Shown here: piece after piece, positions 33,815 to 43,472 of the stretch | Position numbering within the stretch: the first letter of the stretch is position 1 | How the letters are laid out: each line of letters begins with the position of its first letter | The notes under the pieces: generated by a model | Databases searched by the model: none | What the model was told of the DNA's origin: nothing | Seen by the model: only the letters and a program-made list of their open reading frames with translations | Translations under genes and position numbers: made by a program | DNA from: JAEUIE01 sp047602475 | Lineage (GTDB): Bacteria > Planctomycetota > Planctomycetia > Gemmatales > HRBIN36 | Length of the DNA stretch: 64,000 nucleotides | Assembly: GCA_047602475.1 (NCBI GenBank) | Contig: JASGHE010000006.1 | Location: 620,001-684,000, forward strand | Direction of reading: 5' to 3'

Positions 33815-36733
33815 ATGAACAACATTGAAAAAAATGATCGCCCCGACAAAAGTGAAGAAGGTCTACCAGGGTTTTCTCCTGACTTTATCGAAGAACTTGA
33901 AGAATTAGACAATATCATCCCCACCCGTGGTTACCAGATGACCCCCATGGTGGGGCTGGGAGGATCGGCTGGAAGTATTTCAGCTTTGGAGCAGTTCTTC
34001 CGGGCCATGCCGCCTGATAGTGGAATGATCTTTGTGGTGATTCTCCACCTATCGCCAACTCACGAATCAACGATGGCGGAACTCTTAAGCCGCTCAACTA
34101 AAATGCCGGTAATCCAGGCGGTAGATGGCCAGGACGTAAAGACCAATCATGTTTATGTCATTCCTCCAGGAAAGTACCTGACTACAGTCAACGGCCATCT
34201 GAAACTGGTGGAGCTCAAGAGTGACCGAGGCAAGAGAGTTGCTGTTGATTTATTCTTTCGATCGCTGGCTGATACGCATGGGCCCCATGCGGCAGCGGTT
34301 GTTCTTTCGGGAGCGGATGGCGATGGTGCCATCGGAATTAAGCGGATCAAAGAACGTGGTGGGTTGACGATTGCCCAGGATCCAGAGGAAGCAGAACATG
34401 CCGGCATGCCCAGGGCTTCCATCGGCACCGGCATGGTCGATTGGGTGTTGAAAGTCGCGGAGATTCCCAAACGACTTCTGGAATATCAGAGCAATGAAGC
34501 ACGTGTAAAACTGCCTCCAGAAGATGGTCCTGTTCCGATCCCCGTCCCCATTTCCTCTGCTGACGATGGTGAAGCAGCGCTGCGTGATGTGTTGGTATTC
34601 TTACGGACAAGGACCGGGTGCGATTTCTCCTACTACAAGCGGGCAACCATCGTCCGCCGCATTGCCAGGCGAATGCAGGTAAACAGTGTAGACGATGTTC
34701 CTTCGTATTTATCATTCCTGCGAACGCATCCTGGCGAATCAGGTGCACTGCTTCAAGATTTATTAATCTCAGTCACCAACTTCTTTCGTGACCGTGAAGC
34801 ATTCACCGCTCTGGAAAAGCACATACCAGAGCTCTTCAAAAACAAATCATCCAACGAGATGATACGAGTGTGGGTGCCGGCGTGTGCTACTGGCGAAGAA
34901 GCCTATTCACTGGCCATGTTATTACTGGAACATGCCCAGCAATTGGACTCACCACCCACTCTTCAGGTATTTGCCTGCGACCTGGATGAAGGGGCTATCA
35001 AAATTGCACGTGGCGGTCATTATGCAGATGCTATTTCAGCGGACGTAAGCGAAGAGAGGTTACGGCGGTTTTTTGTCAAAGATCATAGTGGATATCGCAT
35101 CCGCCGCGAGTTGCGAGAGATGGTGCTTTTTGCCACGCACGATCTTCTCAAAGACCCGCCTTTTTCTCGAATGGATCTGATCTCATGCCGCAATCTACTC
35201 ATTTACCTGAATCGAGATGCCCAAGAACGGGTCTTTGATACCTTTCATTTTTCACTGAAGACTGATGGCCTGCTTTTCCTGGGGACCTCAGAATCTGTTG
35301 AAGATGGTAACAGACAGTTTCGCGTTGTTGATAAGAAACATCGTATTTACATCCGGCATGGAAGTCCCAGGCCGGGTTTGCCTATTCCCACGGGATCCTC
35401 AGCTCTGTTGCGTGTAATCGATGCGCAGGAGCGAACCCAAATCGAACCAGTTGTGCATGGCAGGAGATTCATTCCAGAATCGATTCCATTGGCTCATAGT
35501 AATTTTCGACCTCAATTAGATCGCAACTCACTAGCTGATTTGCATCTCAAGTTAATTGAGAGATTCGCGCAACCATCGGTGATCGTCAATGCTGAGCATG
35601 ATTTAGTACACATTTCGGAACATGCTGGGCAGTTCCTGCAATTTGGAGGAGGTGAGCCTACCACCAATTTATTGCGGGTGGTGCATCCTCATCTGCGTGT
35701 GGAACTCCGAACCGCACTCTTCAGGGCAACTGAGATCAACGAAGTAGTTGATTCCTTGGGCATTCAAGCAGAGATTGAAGGCCAACCATGTACTATCGAT
35801 CTCCATGTCTCTCCAGCGCATGAAATCGCACCCGGGTTACTACTGGTAGTTTTCGAGAAACGCACAGCTCATTCAGAGCCGGAAGGCACCGGCAAGCCGA
35901 ATCAGCCTACTACGCCTGAACCGGCAGTGCGGCACTTGGAAAGAGAATTAGAACAAGTGAAAGGCCGGCTTCGCGACACCATCGAACAATACGAAGCGTC
36001 AACTGAGGAACTCAAAGCAAGTAATGAAGAACTCCAGGCTATGAATGAGGAGTTGCGATCAGCTACAGAAGAACTGGAAACCAGCCGTGAAGAACTGCAA
36101 TCAATCAATGAAGAACTGACCACAGTGAATCAGGAAATGAAAGGCAAGATGGATGAAATTGCTCATGCTAACTCTGACCTTCAGAATCTGATGGCTTCGA
36201 CATCAATAGCAACGGTGTTCCTGGATAGGGACTTATCGATCATGCGGTATACGCCCAGCGCGGTAGATTTGTTCCACCTGATTCCAGGAGATTTAGGCAG
36301 GCCCTTAGCTCATTTGAAGCATCGTCTCAGCTATCCGGAACTGATCAGCGATGCCGAACAAGTACTACGGAAACTGGTTCCCTTGGAACGAGAAGTGCAA
36401 GGAGAAGATGATTGGTTTCTGGCTCGGTTGCAACCGTACCGCACCATTGAAGACCATATTGCCGGCGTTGTGCTGACTTTCGTCAACGTAACTGACCGAA
36501 GGAAGGCGACAGAGGCTTTGCATGAGCAATTAGCTGAGCTAGAGAGGTTCAATAAAGCGGCCGTAGGTCGTGAAACGAGGATGATTGAACTGAAAAAGGA
36601 AATCAATGAGCTTTGTGAAAAGGCGAACTGCCTGCCAAGTACAAGCTTGATGACATGGAATAGGGAGTTTTCCCAATGCAGACCGGAGTGGAGAAATCGG
36701 AAAATGGCAGGCCGAACTCAACTCCATTGCTGA
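33815..36733 (+). CDS. CheB-CheR fusion with coiled coil and PAS domain
   Basis: A chemotaxis-type fusion of up to 972 residues. The CheB methylesterase domain (about 45-230) has S in GLGGSAGSIS, H in VVILHLSPTHEST and D in LSGADGDGAIG. The CheR methyltransferase (about 250-510) has VPACATGEEAYSLAMLLLE. A repeated EEL coiled coil (about 690-780: SNEELQAMNEELRSATEEL) and a PAS-like domain follow. It probably feeds the two downstream kinases. The last about 30 codons look out of frame: adding one A in CCAAG near 36640 gives KYKLDDME followed by a stop at about 36664, the expected end. Confidence 0.9.
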   Translation: MNNIEKNDRPDKSEEGLPGFSPDFIEELEELDNIIPTRGYQMTPMVGLGGSAGSISALEQFFRAMPPDSGMIFVVILHLSPTHESTMAELLSRSTKMPVIQAVDGQDVKTNHVYVIPPGKYLTTVNGHLKLVELKSDRGKRVAVDLFFRSLADTHGPHAAAVVLSGADGDGAIGIKRIKERGGLTIAQDPEEAEHAGMPRASIGTGMVDWVLKVAEIPKRLLEYQSNEARVKLPPEDGPVPIPVPISSADDGEAALRDVLVFLRTRTGCDFSYYKRATIVRRIARRMQVNSVDDVPSYLSFLRTHPGESGALLQDLLISVTNFFRDREAFTALEKHIPELFKNKSSNEMIRVWVPACATGEEAYSLAMLLLEHAQQLDSPPTLQVFACDLDEGAIKIARGGHYADAISADVSEERLRRFFVKDHSGYRIRRELREMVLFATHDLLKDPPFSRMDLISCRNLLIYLNRDAQERVFDTFHFSLKTDGLLFLGTSESVEDGNRQFRVVDKKHRIYIRHGSPRPGLPIPTGSSALLRVIDAQERTQIEPVVHGRRFIPESIPLAHSNFRPQLDRNSLADLHLKLIERFAQPSVIVNAEHDLVHISEHAGQFLQFGGGEPTTNLLRVVHPHLRVELRTALFRATEINEVVDSLGIQAEIEGQPCTIDLHVSPAHEIAPGLLLVVFEKRTAHSEPEGTGKPNQPTTPEPAVRHLERELEQVKGRLRDTIEQYEASTEELKASNEELQAMNEELRSATEELETSREELQSINEELTTVNQEMKGKMDEIAHANSDLQNLMASTSIATVFLDRDLSIMRYTPSAVDLFHLIPGDLGRPLAHLKHRLSYPELISDAEQVLRKLVPLEREVQGEDDWFLARLQPYRTIEDHIAGVVLTFVNVTDRRKATEALHEQLAELERFNKAAVGRETRMIELKKEINELCEKANCLPSTSLMTWNREFSQCRPEWRNRKMAGRTQLHC

Positions 36734-38082
36734 GTCAGCAACAGTTTCATCCATCCAATGAAGAACTGAAAAGCGAAGTTCATCGCCAGTCTGAAATCAT
36801 TGCACAGCTTAAGGAGCAGCTTGCCGAGGTAAGAAAAGGAAGCTCCTGGGAGCGGCAGGGCCGGCAGGCGGCACTCAATTTGATGGAAGATGCAATTACT
36901 GCACGCAAGCAGGCACAGTTAGAAGTCAACGTAAGGAAAGCAGCAGAAGAAGCCCTTCGAGAAGCTGACCGACGGAAGGATGAGTTCCTGGCTACTCTGG
37001 CTCATGAGTTGCGTAATCCGCTTGCTCCTATTAGCAATTCCCTCCACATATTGCGCGAAAGCATGGGAAGAGAATCGAATCTTACCCGCATGTTCGCCAT
37101 GCTGGAACGACAAGTCAATCACATGGTACGGCTGGTGAACGATTTGATGGAAGTCTCCCGCATTACCCGTGGGGTTATTGAATTAGAGATGGCACCTACC
37201 AATCTGGCAGCCATCGTTCAAAATGCGGTTGAATTGAGCCGCCCTCAAATAGAAGCGGGCCATCATGAGCTAACTGTATCTGTTCCGCAAGAACCCATTT
37301 ATCTGCATGCGGATATAGTCCGTGTAAGTCAGGCACTGGCGAACTTGCTCAATAACGCGGCAAAATATACTGACGACAATGGAACGATCTGTTTGAGCGC
37401 ACAACTTGAAGGTAATGAAATTCTTGTCGCTGTTCGTGACTCAGGAATCGGCTTAGCAGACTCGATGCTCGATAAGATTTTTGACATGTTCACGCAGGCA
37501 GAACCAAACACTCGGCGTGGAAAAGGTGGATTAGGTATCGGACTGACACTTGTTAAAAAAATCATTGAAATGCACAAAGGTAGCATTCACGCCAGTAGTG
37601 AAGGAATCGGACTTGGCAGCCTGTTCTCCATTCGACTACCTTTGGATGAAGCTCTACAGAAGGCTACTGATCATGTCTCTAATCCGATTGCATCATCAGC
37701 CAAAGTTACTCAACACCGTGTACTGGTGGTAGACGACAATGTTGATGCCGCAGTTAGCCTGGGAATGCTGCTTCGATTACTAGGAATGGACGTGGAAGTT
37801 GCTCATGAGGGACAAAAAGCCCTTTTGGTCATGCATAACTATCTTCCTGATGTCGTATTTCTGGATATCGGCATGCACGGAATGGATGGATACGAAGTTG
37901 CCAGGAGTATTCGTAAAGAAAGTGTCTATGACGATGTGACCCTTATTGCGTTGACTGGATGGGGACAGGCAGAGGATCGAGATAGAACGCATAAGGCAGG
38001 TTTCAATCATCATCTTGTTAAGCCGGGAGACATCGAATCGCTTAAGTCAGTGCTCTCGTTCAAAACTAAGACGACGTCATGA
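36676..38082 (+). CDS. Hybrid histidine kinase with receiver domain
   Basis: A 468-residue kinase: coiled coil (about 25-100, with LNLMEDAITARKQAQ), HisKA with the H-box FLATLAHELRNPLAP, HATPase_c (NNAAKYTDDNG, DSGIGL, GGLGIGLTLVKKI), and a receiver (RVLVVDDNVDAAVSLGMLL; phospho-Asp in VVFLDIGMHGMDG; K in HHLVKPG). It has no transmembrane segment, so it is soluble and probably takes its signal from the CheB/CheR-PAS protein. Overlap with the preceding frame probably reflects an upstream frameshift. Confidence 0.92.
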   Translation: MQTGVEKSENGRPNSTPLLSQQQFHPSNEELKSEVHRQSEIIAQLKEQLAEVRKGSSWERQGRQAALNLMEDAITARKQAQLEVNVRKAAEEALREADRRKDEFLATLAHELRNPLAPISNSLHILRESMGRESNLTRMFAMLERQVNHMVRLVNDLMEVSRITRGVIELEMAPTNLAAIVQNAVELSRPQIEAGHHELTVSVPQEPIYLHADIVRVSQALANLLNNAAKYTDDNGTICLSAQLEGNEILVAVRDSGIGLADSMLDKIFDMFTQAEPNTRRGKGGLGIGLTLVKKIIEMHKGSIHASSEGIGLGSLFSIRLPLDEALQKATDHVSNPIASSAKVTQHRVLVVDDNVDAAVSLGMLLRLLGMDVEVAHEGQKALLVMHNYLPDVVFLDIGMHGMDGYEVARSIRKESVYDDVTLIALTGWGQAEDRDRTHKAGFNHHLVKPGDIESLKSVLSFKTKTTS

Positions 38083-38169
38083 TCAGAGGATATTAGAAAT
38101 GTTGTCCTTGCAAACAACTATTGACTATTTCAGCTGTTCAGGTGGGGTCATCAGCTTGGAAATGAACAC

Positions 38170-39810
38170 ATGAATAGTGCAGCAGATCAGTCACATGGCA
38201 TGAAAACTCCGAGCAGTTCTGAACCTTTGGTTGGGGACTTACTCCGAAATATCAAAGTCGTCAGACAAGATCTCGATAATGCCCTGAATGACAATGGTGA
38301 ATTGATATTCCTATTGGAGCAAAGCCGCTCCGGGATGGTAGCGTATCGTCGCTCCTGGCGAGCTATGCTCAATCTCATGGAAGACGCGGTTGAAGCCCGC
38401 AACAAAGTAGAGGCTGTGAATGAATCGCTTAACCAGTCTAAGAAGGAATTGGAAACCCGTGTCAGGGATCGCACGGCTGAACTGACATCCGCCCTGGCTG
38501 AATTGAAACGGGAAGCGGCTGAACGAATAGAGCTCACCAGGAAATTGGTTTCCGTTCAAGAAGACGAACGAAGCCGCACGGCACGTGACTTACATGACCA
38601 AACATCGCAATTACTGGCTGGACTTTCCCTCGTTCTGAAATCAGTTATGGGTGAAGGTAATCTGTCAGAAACATCCATGCAAAAGCTGCTGTACGTCAAA
38701 AGCATCACGGATGAACTCGCTCGGCAGGTTCACTCACTAGCGGTGCGTTTGCGACCGACCGCGTTGGATGACTTTGGATGGAGACCTGCCTTAGACCAGC
38801 TTATCAGTGAATGGAAGCCTCATGTCGGATTCCACATCGACTTTCAGACGATAGGCCACGTTCCCGAGCGTTTCTCCAGGGAAACAGACACCGTTATTTA
38901 TCGAGTGGTACAGGAAGCTCTTACCAACATCGCCAAACATGCACACGCCAAACAGGTGAATGTGATCATGAGTGCCAATGAGCAGGAAGTCAAAGTTTGT
39001 ATTGAAGATGATGGAATTGGATTCGACAGATCAATGACATCTCCCTCGAACCTTGGACTGAAAGGAATGCACGAACGTGTTTTGCTGGCTGGGGGAAATT
39101 TGGAAATTAACTCGCAATCAGGCATGGGAAGTGCGGTAATAGCTATTCTCCCGCTCAATGAGCGAGTTGATCACAATGCAAAAAGTCCGACTGTTCCTGT
39201 CGACGACCATCCCGTGATGCGAAGCGGGCTACGGCTATTGCTTGATACTCAGTCGGATATGGAAGTAGTAGGTGATACTGATAATGGAAAGGAAGCTGTC
39301 CAGCAAGTCGCCGACACTTCTCCTGATGTTGTGATCATGGATGTTTCTCTGCCAGGTCTTAATGGAATCGATGCGACCAAAAACATACATCAGGCATCGC
39401 CGGCTATCAAAATCTTAGCTTTGACTGCTTATGAAGATCGAGGATATTACCAGCAGATGCGAAAGGCAGGAGCAAGTGGCTTTGTGCTCAAACGTTCGGC
39501 AGCGGACGACCTGGTGGATGCAGTGCGGCAAGTAGCGAGAGGAGAAACCTATGTGGACCCTGCTCTGTTTCAATCAGAACAACACCTGAGAGATAGCACA
39601 GAGACGACTGAATTGCTTAGTAAACGTGAACTGGAAGTGTTGAAACGGATTGCCTTGGGCGAAGCTGTCAAGAATGTGGCAGTTGCCTTGGAACTCGGAA
39701 TGAGGACGGTGGAGACTTACAAAGCAAGAGCTATGGAGAAGTTGGGGCTGAACAATCGTGCGGATTTGATCCGCTTCGCTCAGCAGAATGGGTGGTTCAG
39801 CCAGTCGTAA
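38170..39810 (+). CDS. NarX-type histidine kinase running into a NarL-type response regulator
   Basis: The kinase part has coiled coil with LNLMEDAVEARNKVE (shared with the previous kinase), HisKA_3 (QEDERSRTARDLHDQTSQLL) and HATPase (VVQEALTNIAKHAHAK, DDGIGF). The regulator part has a receiver (phospho-Asp in VVIMDVSLPGLNG) and a LuxR-type HTH (LSKRELEVLKRIALGEAVKN). The join SPTVPVDDHP lacks the usual first receiver strand. The other frame has ATG at 39176 and reads MQKVRLFL before one missing base at 39199-39201. I read this as two overlapping genes fused by a frameshift, not a true fusion. Confidence 0.85.
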   Translation: MNSAADQSHGMKTPSSSEPLVGDLLRNIKVVRQDLDNALNDNGELIFLLEQSRSGMVAYRRSWRAMLNLMEDAVEARNKVEAVNESLNQSKKELETRVRDRTAELTSALAELKREAAERIELTRKLVSVQEDERSRTARDLHDQTSQLLAGLSLVLKSVMGEGNLSETSMQKLLYVKSITDELARQVHSLAVRLRPTALDDFGWRPALDQLISEWKPHVGFHIDFQTIGHVPERFSRETDTVIYRVVQEALTNIAKHAHAKQVNVIMSANEQEVKVCIEDDGIGFDRSMTSPSNLGLKGMHERVLLAGGNLEINSQSGMGSAVIAILPLNERVDHNAKSPTVPVDDHPVMRSGLRLLLDTQSDMEVVGDTDNGKEAVQQVADTSPDVVIMDVSLPGLNGIDATKNIHQASPAIKILALTAYEDRGYYQQMRKAGASGFVLKRSAADDLVDAVRQVARGETYVDPALFQSEQHLRDSTETTELLSKRELEVLKRIALGEAVKNVAVALELGMRTVETYKARAMEKLGLNNRADLIRFAQQNGWFSQS

Positions 39811-39865
39811 ATAAGATGATTATTCTGGCCTCTGCTTTCATTCGGTGGGGATAAACGAATCAGCC

Positions 39866-40054
39866 ATGAGCACACAAGACTTCAAAGACTATATGGACCT
39901 CACGAGGCAGGCATGCAACGCTGTGGAGGAGGCGACGAATGCACTAAAACGGGGAGATAAGGACGGATACATCATTCTGATTCGAAAAGCCTCACTTTAC
40001 GGATTCGAGGCTCAGGCGATATTGGATGAACTCAATGCAGCCCATAAGGTCTAA
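39866..40054 (+). CDS. Hypothetical 62-residue helical protein
   Basis: Not recognised. MSTQDFKDYMDLTRQACNAV then a helical, acidic sequence ending LDELNAAHKV. It lies between the NarL-type regulator and a stand-alone receiver, so it may belong to the phosphorelay, for instance as a small adaptor, but no Hpt-type motif is visible. Confidence 0.5.
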   Translation: MSTQDFKDYMDLTRQACNAVEEATNALKRGDKDGYIILIRKASLYGFEAQAILDELNAAHKV

Positions 40055-40072
40055 TATTTGGAGTGCGGCAAC

Positions 40073-40450
40073 ATGAGGATCGCCATTGCAGACGATAACA
40101 AAGACCACGCCTACTCACTGGCGACTTTGATACGAGAATGGGGGCATGATGCTCACGTGTTTCTTGATGCCCATGCTACGTTAACTTTCTGCGAGCGACA
40201 TTCGCCCGATGTTCTGCTGCTAGATGTTGGCTTTCCGCTTCGAACAGACGGCTTAGCAGCGGCAAAGAAAGCCCGGATGTTACTGCAACCCGATCCAGTT
40301 ACGATCATTGCCATTACTGGTTTCGATGATGAGGCGACGCGGACTCAAGCCAAAGACGCAGGCTTCGATCATTTCCTGGTTAAACCCATCGATTTGGACA
40401 AGTTACGATCTCTTCTTACTGAAGCACAGTCAACGCCACAAACAGCGTAG
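40073..40450 (+). CDS. Stand-alone receiver domain protein
   Basis: A 125-residue CheY-like single-domain regulator: acidic pocket ADDNKDHAYSL, phospho-Asp in VLLLDVGFPLRTDG, T in IAITGFDDEAT and K in HFLVKPIDL. It has no output domain, so it acts by protein contact. GGAG precedes the ATG at 40073. It closes the signalling cluster. Confidence 0.88.
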   Translation: MRIAIADDNKDHAYSLATLIREWGHDAHVFLDAHATLTFCERHSPDVLLLDVGFPLRTDGLAAAKKARMLLQPDPVTIIAITGFDDEATRTQAKDAGFDHFLVKPIDLDKLRSLLTEAQSTPQTA

Positions 40451-40506
40451 CTGGCTACGTATTGGCGCGTAGTAACAGACTTTACAAGGGGAACGAAGGC
40501 ACAACC

Positions 40507-40743
40507 TCATTCGCAAAAGTATTCCTCGTCAAACAAAAAAACATTATCAGGACTGGATTGAAGCGCTTTGATAGCCTTTCGTACAGACTCCGCTTTCGAG
40601 CAATGTGACCCATTTTTGCCAAGGTCTGCCCGGCGTTGAGCGTTGTATGCGATTCGTAAACGTGATTGGCAGAGTCCGCCCTCAGGGATGTGCCTGAGGT
40701 CTTCCGCGACACTCCTCGCAATGCTCATGTATGCTGCAATCAT
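40507..40743 (-). CDS. Hypothetical 78-residue protein
   Basis: The start MIAAYMSIARSVAEDLRHIP at 40743 has GAGGAC upstream; the frame reaches 40842 without support. The sequence is amphipathic with a short acidic C-terminus (VFLFDEEYFCE). No family is recognised. It is convergent with the receiver gene. Confidence 0.5.
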   Translation of the reverse strand: MIAAYMSIARSVAEDLRHIPEGGLCQSRLRIAYNAQRRADLGKNGSHCSKAESVRKAIKALQSSPDNVFLFDEEYFCE

Positions 40744-41091
40744 GATGTGTCCTCGATAGATGTGTAAATACGGTAGCAGTACCCAAGTGTGATCCAAAAG
40801 GAATATGGAAGGATGGCGGGAACACCGGACAATAAAGAACACAAGCCCGGCATTGCTACCGGGCTTGCTTGGCTAATCCGCCCGTTGCCTGTCGTCAGCC
40901 ATCGACAGCGCAGTCGTCAAGTTCTCAATACTTCACATCCAGCACAGGCGGCTCACTGCCGGAATGGCCGAAATGGACAAACAGCCGGCACCGGGGCCTA
41001 TGATTTGTCTATTCTATTCAGCCTTCTGGTGTGTCCGGGATATCCGCCGATTGCAAATCGGGTGATTATGTAGTTGTGCACTTCAATTAAC
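40744..41091. other. Gene-free gap with an orphan hairpin
   Basis: The only structure seen is CAAGCCCGG (40842-40850) pairing with CCGGGCTTG (40859-40867). It lies about 390 bases past the nearest upstream plus-strand stop. No long T run follows on either side. Confidence 0.5.
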
Positions 41092-41316
41092 ATGTTCCAG
41101 ATGCTGCCATTCACCTTTGAACTTGATGATCTGGTTACGGAACTCACTGAAAGAGGTTGGTCAGTAGGTGATGTCGAGATAGGTCGTGTATGGTTAGTAA
41201 TGGGACACAAAGACGAGCTAATGATTCGTGTCGAAGGTTTTTCCCGGCAAGCGGCTTGGGAGACAGCTGTAGGCCAGACGAGAATAATAGAGGCAGTGAA
41301 AATGATGGGGAACTGA
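41092..41316 (+). CDS. Hypothetical 74-residue protein, paralogue of the 33405 gene
   Basis: MFQMLPFTFELDDLVTELTE then RGWSVGDVEIGRVWLVMG, sharing its GW...W..G...AW..AV.Q pattern with the 33405 protein. A cysteine tail is absent. The start is uncertain (an in-frame start at 41074 exists). The function is unknown. Confidence 0.5.
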   Translation: MFQMLPFTFELDDLVTELTERGWSVGDVEIGRVWLVMGHKDELMIRVEGFSRQAAWETAVGQTRIIEAVKMMGN

Positions 41317-41613
41317 ACAACACAAAGCACGATCCGAGCGAGCCGTGCTTGTGAAAAAGTTGTGGGCGTCACGCTTCGCATAGCGTCGAATCAATGAGCA
41401 TTGTAAGTTCAAGTATTGAGAGGCTATTTGCCTACGATACTACATCAACTAATGCTACATCAACTAAAGATTTGGATTTGGACCCCGGCTTCGGGCCTGC
41501 GTCAACTGCGAGATTAGGTGCCATCACCTCACTATATATCCAGAAATGGTTGATCAAAAGAAACGCTGGCATCGTCCAGCGATACCAGCACTAGTTTCAA
41601 TCTGAGATACTGA

Positions 41614-43038
41614 TCACTTCTTATTAGGCGGCGAACCTCCATGAGGGAGAGCATGCTGCTGAGGTTGCGGATGCACTGGGCGTTGAGGTGGCGCCATGTT
41701 CCCCGTAGGTGGTCGATAAATATGCTCCGATTTAGGCATTTCGTAGCGTCGGGTTACCTCAGCAGGAGGTGTTACTGTTTTTGCAGTTTCCTGCTTACCA
41801 GCGACCTTTCCTGCATTATTGTCGGGAGAATACAGGCTCGTCCTATTGCGACCTTCGTTCTGACTGCGTTGAGTTCTAACTTGATTGAAGGGATCAGTAA
41901 TAGGTTTGTCGGTGGGCACAGTATGACGTTCAAGTTTGAACTGCTCCCCCTTCCATTCGTTGAGAGAAATCAGTGCTTGTTCTTTTGAGTTACTTGCTGT
42001 TCCTGCCCCAGGCTGAGTCAGTGTGCGAGCTGGTCTGGTAGAAGCGTTATCTCGGCGTGCAGTGAAAGTGTTTTGAATATTCCGTTCCCAATTTGGTTCA
42101 TTTCGGTGTTGCCAACGATAGTACGTGAACAGTGGGTCGTAGTAGCGATTGTGGGTGCGGTAGTTGGCCCACGGCGTATAACCCTGGCGGGCATAGCGGC
42201 CATCATAATAGTCCCCGAAATAGTAATGATGCCAGCCGGTGTTGATGAATAGTGAACCAAGAAGGAAATCCGTTCCAATCACATAGCTCGGCCTGTAATA
42301 CCAACCGGGCCGTTGAATGATACCGGAATTGAAATACACCGGAGCGAAAGCAATGCCTCGATAGCCAAGGTCATAATCCCAGTAACCATCGACAAACGCA
42401 TAGCCACCCGGCGTCCAGCGATAGGAAGCAGGAGTCCACATCCAGTTTGGTCGCAAGGCCATACGGAAGCCCGGCCGCCACCAATAGCGATTATCTCGAT
42501 AGACCCAAATGCCCGGCACATAGGTCTGTTCATTGTTTTCTAACTCGGGAATAGCTTCTTCGATGGGGTCGGGAGGTGTAGGATACAGATTGACTTGCGC
42601 TTCGCCCTGATCCATCCAATATCCGGAGATCCAGCGATAGCCTGCATCTGCTTCGGTCCAGTATCCCGGCATCCAGCGTTTTTCCGGCGGGATGTTTCTC
42701 CAGGTGCCACTGACCCAGAGATAGTCAGTGCGGTCGTCATCCCACATCCAATAACCTGGAATCCATTGAACATTTTCACCCTGTGGCTTTTGGTCGGGAG
42801 GGAGCTCGTTCACAGCTTCGGGTGGCTTCTTTTTAACGATCGGGTTAGGTGTCTGCTTTTCCAAAGCCGGCGATGCGTAAGCTTCATGAATCTGACCACG
42901 GGCTTGCACTTCTACGCCTTCTTCAGTTTTTGCTTGGTTGCCCTGCTGTTGACCATTTTGCGTCATCGCCAACAAGGACGGTGTGAATGCCGCTGCCAGC
43001 AAGAGAAGCTTTGCTGCCATCCTAATCGAGGTGTGCAT
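41614..43038 (-). CDS. Secreted YXWGXW-type tryptophan-rich repeat protein
   Basis: A 474-residue protein with a signal peptide (MHTSIRMAAKLLLLAAAFTP...). The central part holds repeats of about 20 residues containing W(I/V)PGYW or WxSGxW (WIPGYWMWDDDR, WMPGYWTEADAG, WISGYWMDQGEA, YVPGIWVYRDNR, WTPGGYAFVDGYW). The C-terminal 150 residues are polar, rich in T, Q, P and N. Such YXWGXW proteins occur widely in planctomycetes and are probably exported; their role is unknown. GGAG lies just before the ATG at 43038. Confidence 0.87.
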   Translation of the reverse strand: MHTSIRMAAKLLLLAAAFTPSLLAMTQNGQQQGNQAKTEEGVEVQARGQIHEAYASPALEKQTPNPIVKKKPPEAVNELPPDQKPQGENVQWIPGYWMWDDDRTDYLWVSGTWRNIPPEKRWMPGYWTEADAGYRWISGYWMDQGEAQVNLYPTPPDPIEEAIPELENNEQTYVPGIWVYRDNRYWWRPGFRMALRPNWMWTPASYRWTPGGYAFVDGYWDYDLGYRGIAFAPVYFNSGIIQRPGWYYRPSYVIGTDFLLGSLFINTGWHHYYFGDYYDGRYARQGYTPWANYRTHNRYYDPLFTYYRWQHRNEPNWERNIQNTFTARRDNASTRPARTLTQPGAGTASNSKEQALISLNEWKGEQFKLERHTVPTDKPITDPFNQVRTQRSQNEGRNRTSLYSPDNNAGKVAGKQETAKTVTPPAEVTRRYEMPKSEHIYRPPTGNMAPPQRPVHPQPQQHALPHGGSPPNKK

Positions 43039-43103
43039 CTGTAACTCCACTCAAAATTGCCTGGTGCAAGGAAGGTTATCGGGGAATGGTTTGGAGCGGC
43101 AGC

Positions 43104-43256
43104 CTAGTGCCGATGTTTGAAAAACTGAATAGCCCGCTCATGTTTCTCCGCTGCTGCGCGTGTAGCAAAGGTTCCAAGGTTTTTGCGTTTACCTGTCTTG
43201 CTGTCTGCCTTTCGCGAATAGATGCGAAATTGACGAGACTTAAGCTTACGAATCAT
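43104..43256 (-). CDS. Small basic 50-residue protein
   Basis: MIRKLKSRQFRIYSRKADSK then TGKRKNLGTFATRAAAEKHE and RAIQFFKHRH. AGGAG precedes the start by 7 bases. The pattern (S..YR.YSRK.D.KTGKRRNLGTF.TRAAAEKHERA) recalls a conserved small family in planctomycetes and other bacteria, resembling the arm-type DNA-binding part of integrases (three-stranded sheet plus helix). The function is unknown. Confidence 0.7.
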   Translation of the reverse strand: MIRKLKSRQFRIYSRKADSKTGKRKNLGTFATRAAAEKHERAIQFFKHRH

Positions 43257-43313
43257 CGGATTCTCCTCGTCGATCAGTTGTGATAAGCAAGCAACATTGC
43301 AAATGTTGCACCG

Positions 43314-43460
43314 TTAGCGGGCAGAAATTGTTAGCCCGTACTCCCTCATGAGGGATATGCCAACGGCAAGCAATGTGCCGCCGATAATTATCGCCCACAT
43401 TACCCTTTCGATGAACCTGGCGGTGGGGTCGGGCTTGGTGAAATGAAGTTGCCGGTGCAT
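43314..43460 (-). CDS. Tiny 48-residue membrane protein
   Basis: MHRQLHFTKPDPTARFIERV then a single hydrophobic helix (WAIIIGGTLLAVGISLM) and a short tail. AGGGAAC lies upstream. It is one of three consecutive single-helix frames on this strand and resembles the 43660 frame (FIER.MW.. versus FIEKLAMW). Confidence 0.5.
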   Translation of the reverse strand: MHRQLHFTKPDPTARFIERVMWAIIIGGTLLAVGISLMREYGLTISAR

Positions 43461-43472
43461 GGTTGTTCCCTG

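Noticed and set aside
38170..39810. Novel kinase-response regulator fusion
   Set aside because: A missing base better explains the join, see the finding at the same place.
41394..41594. 66-codon plus-strand frame
   Set aside because: No family pattern or ribosome binding site; convergent with the YXWGXW gene.
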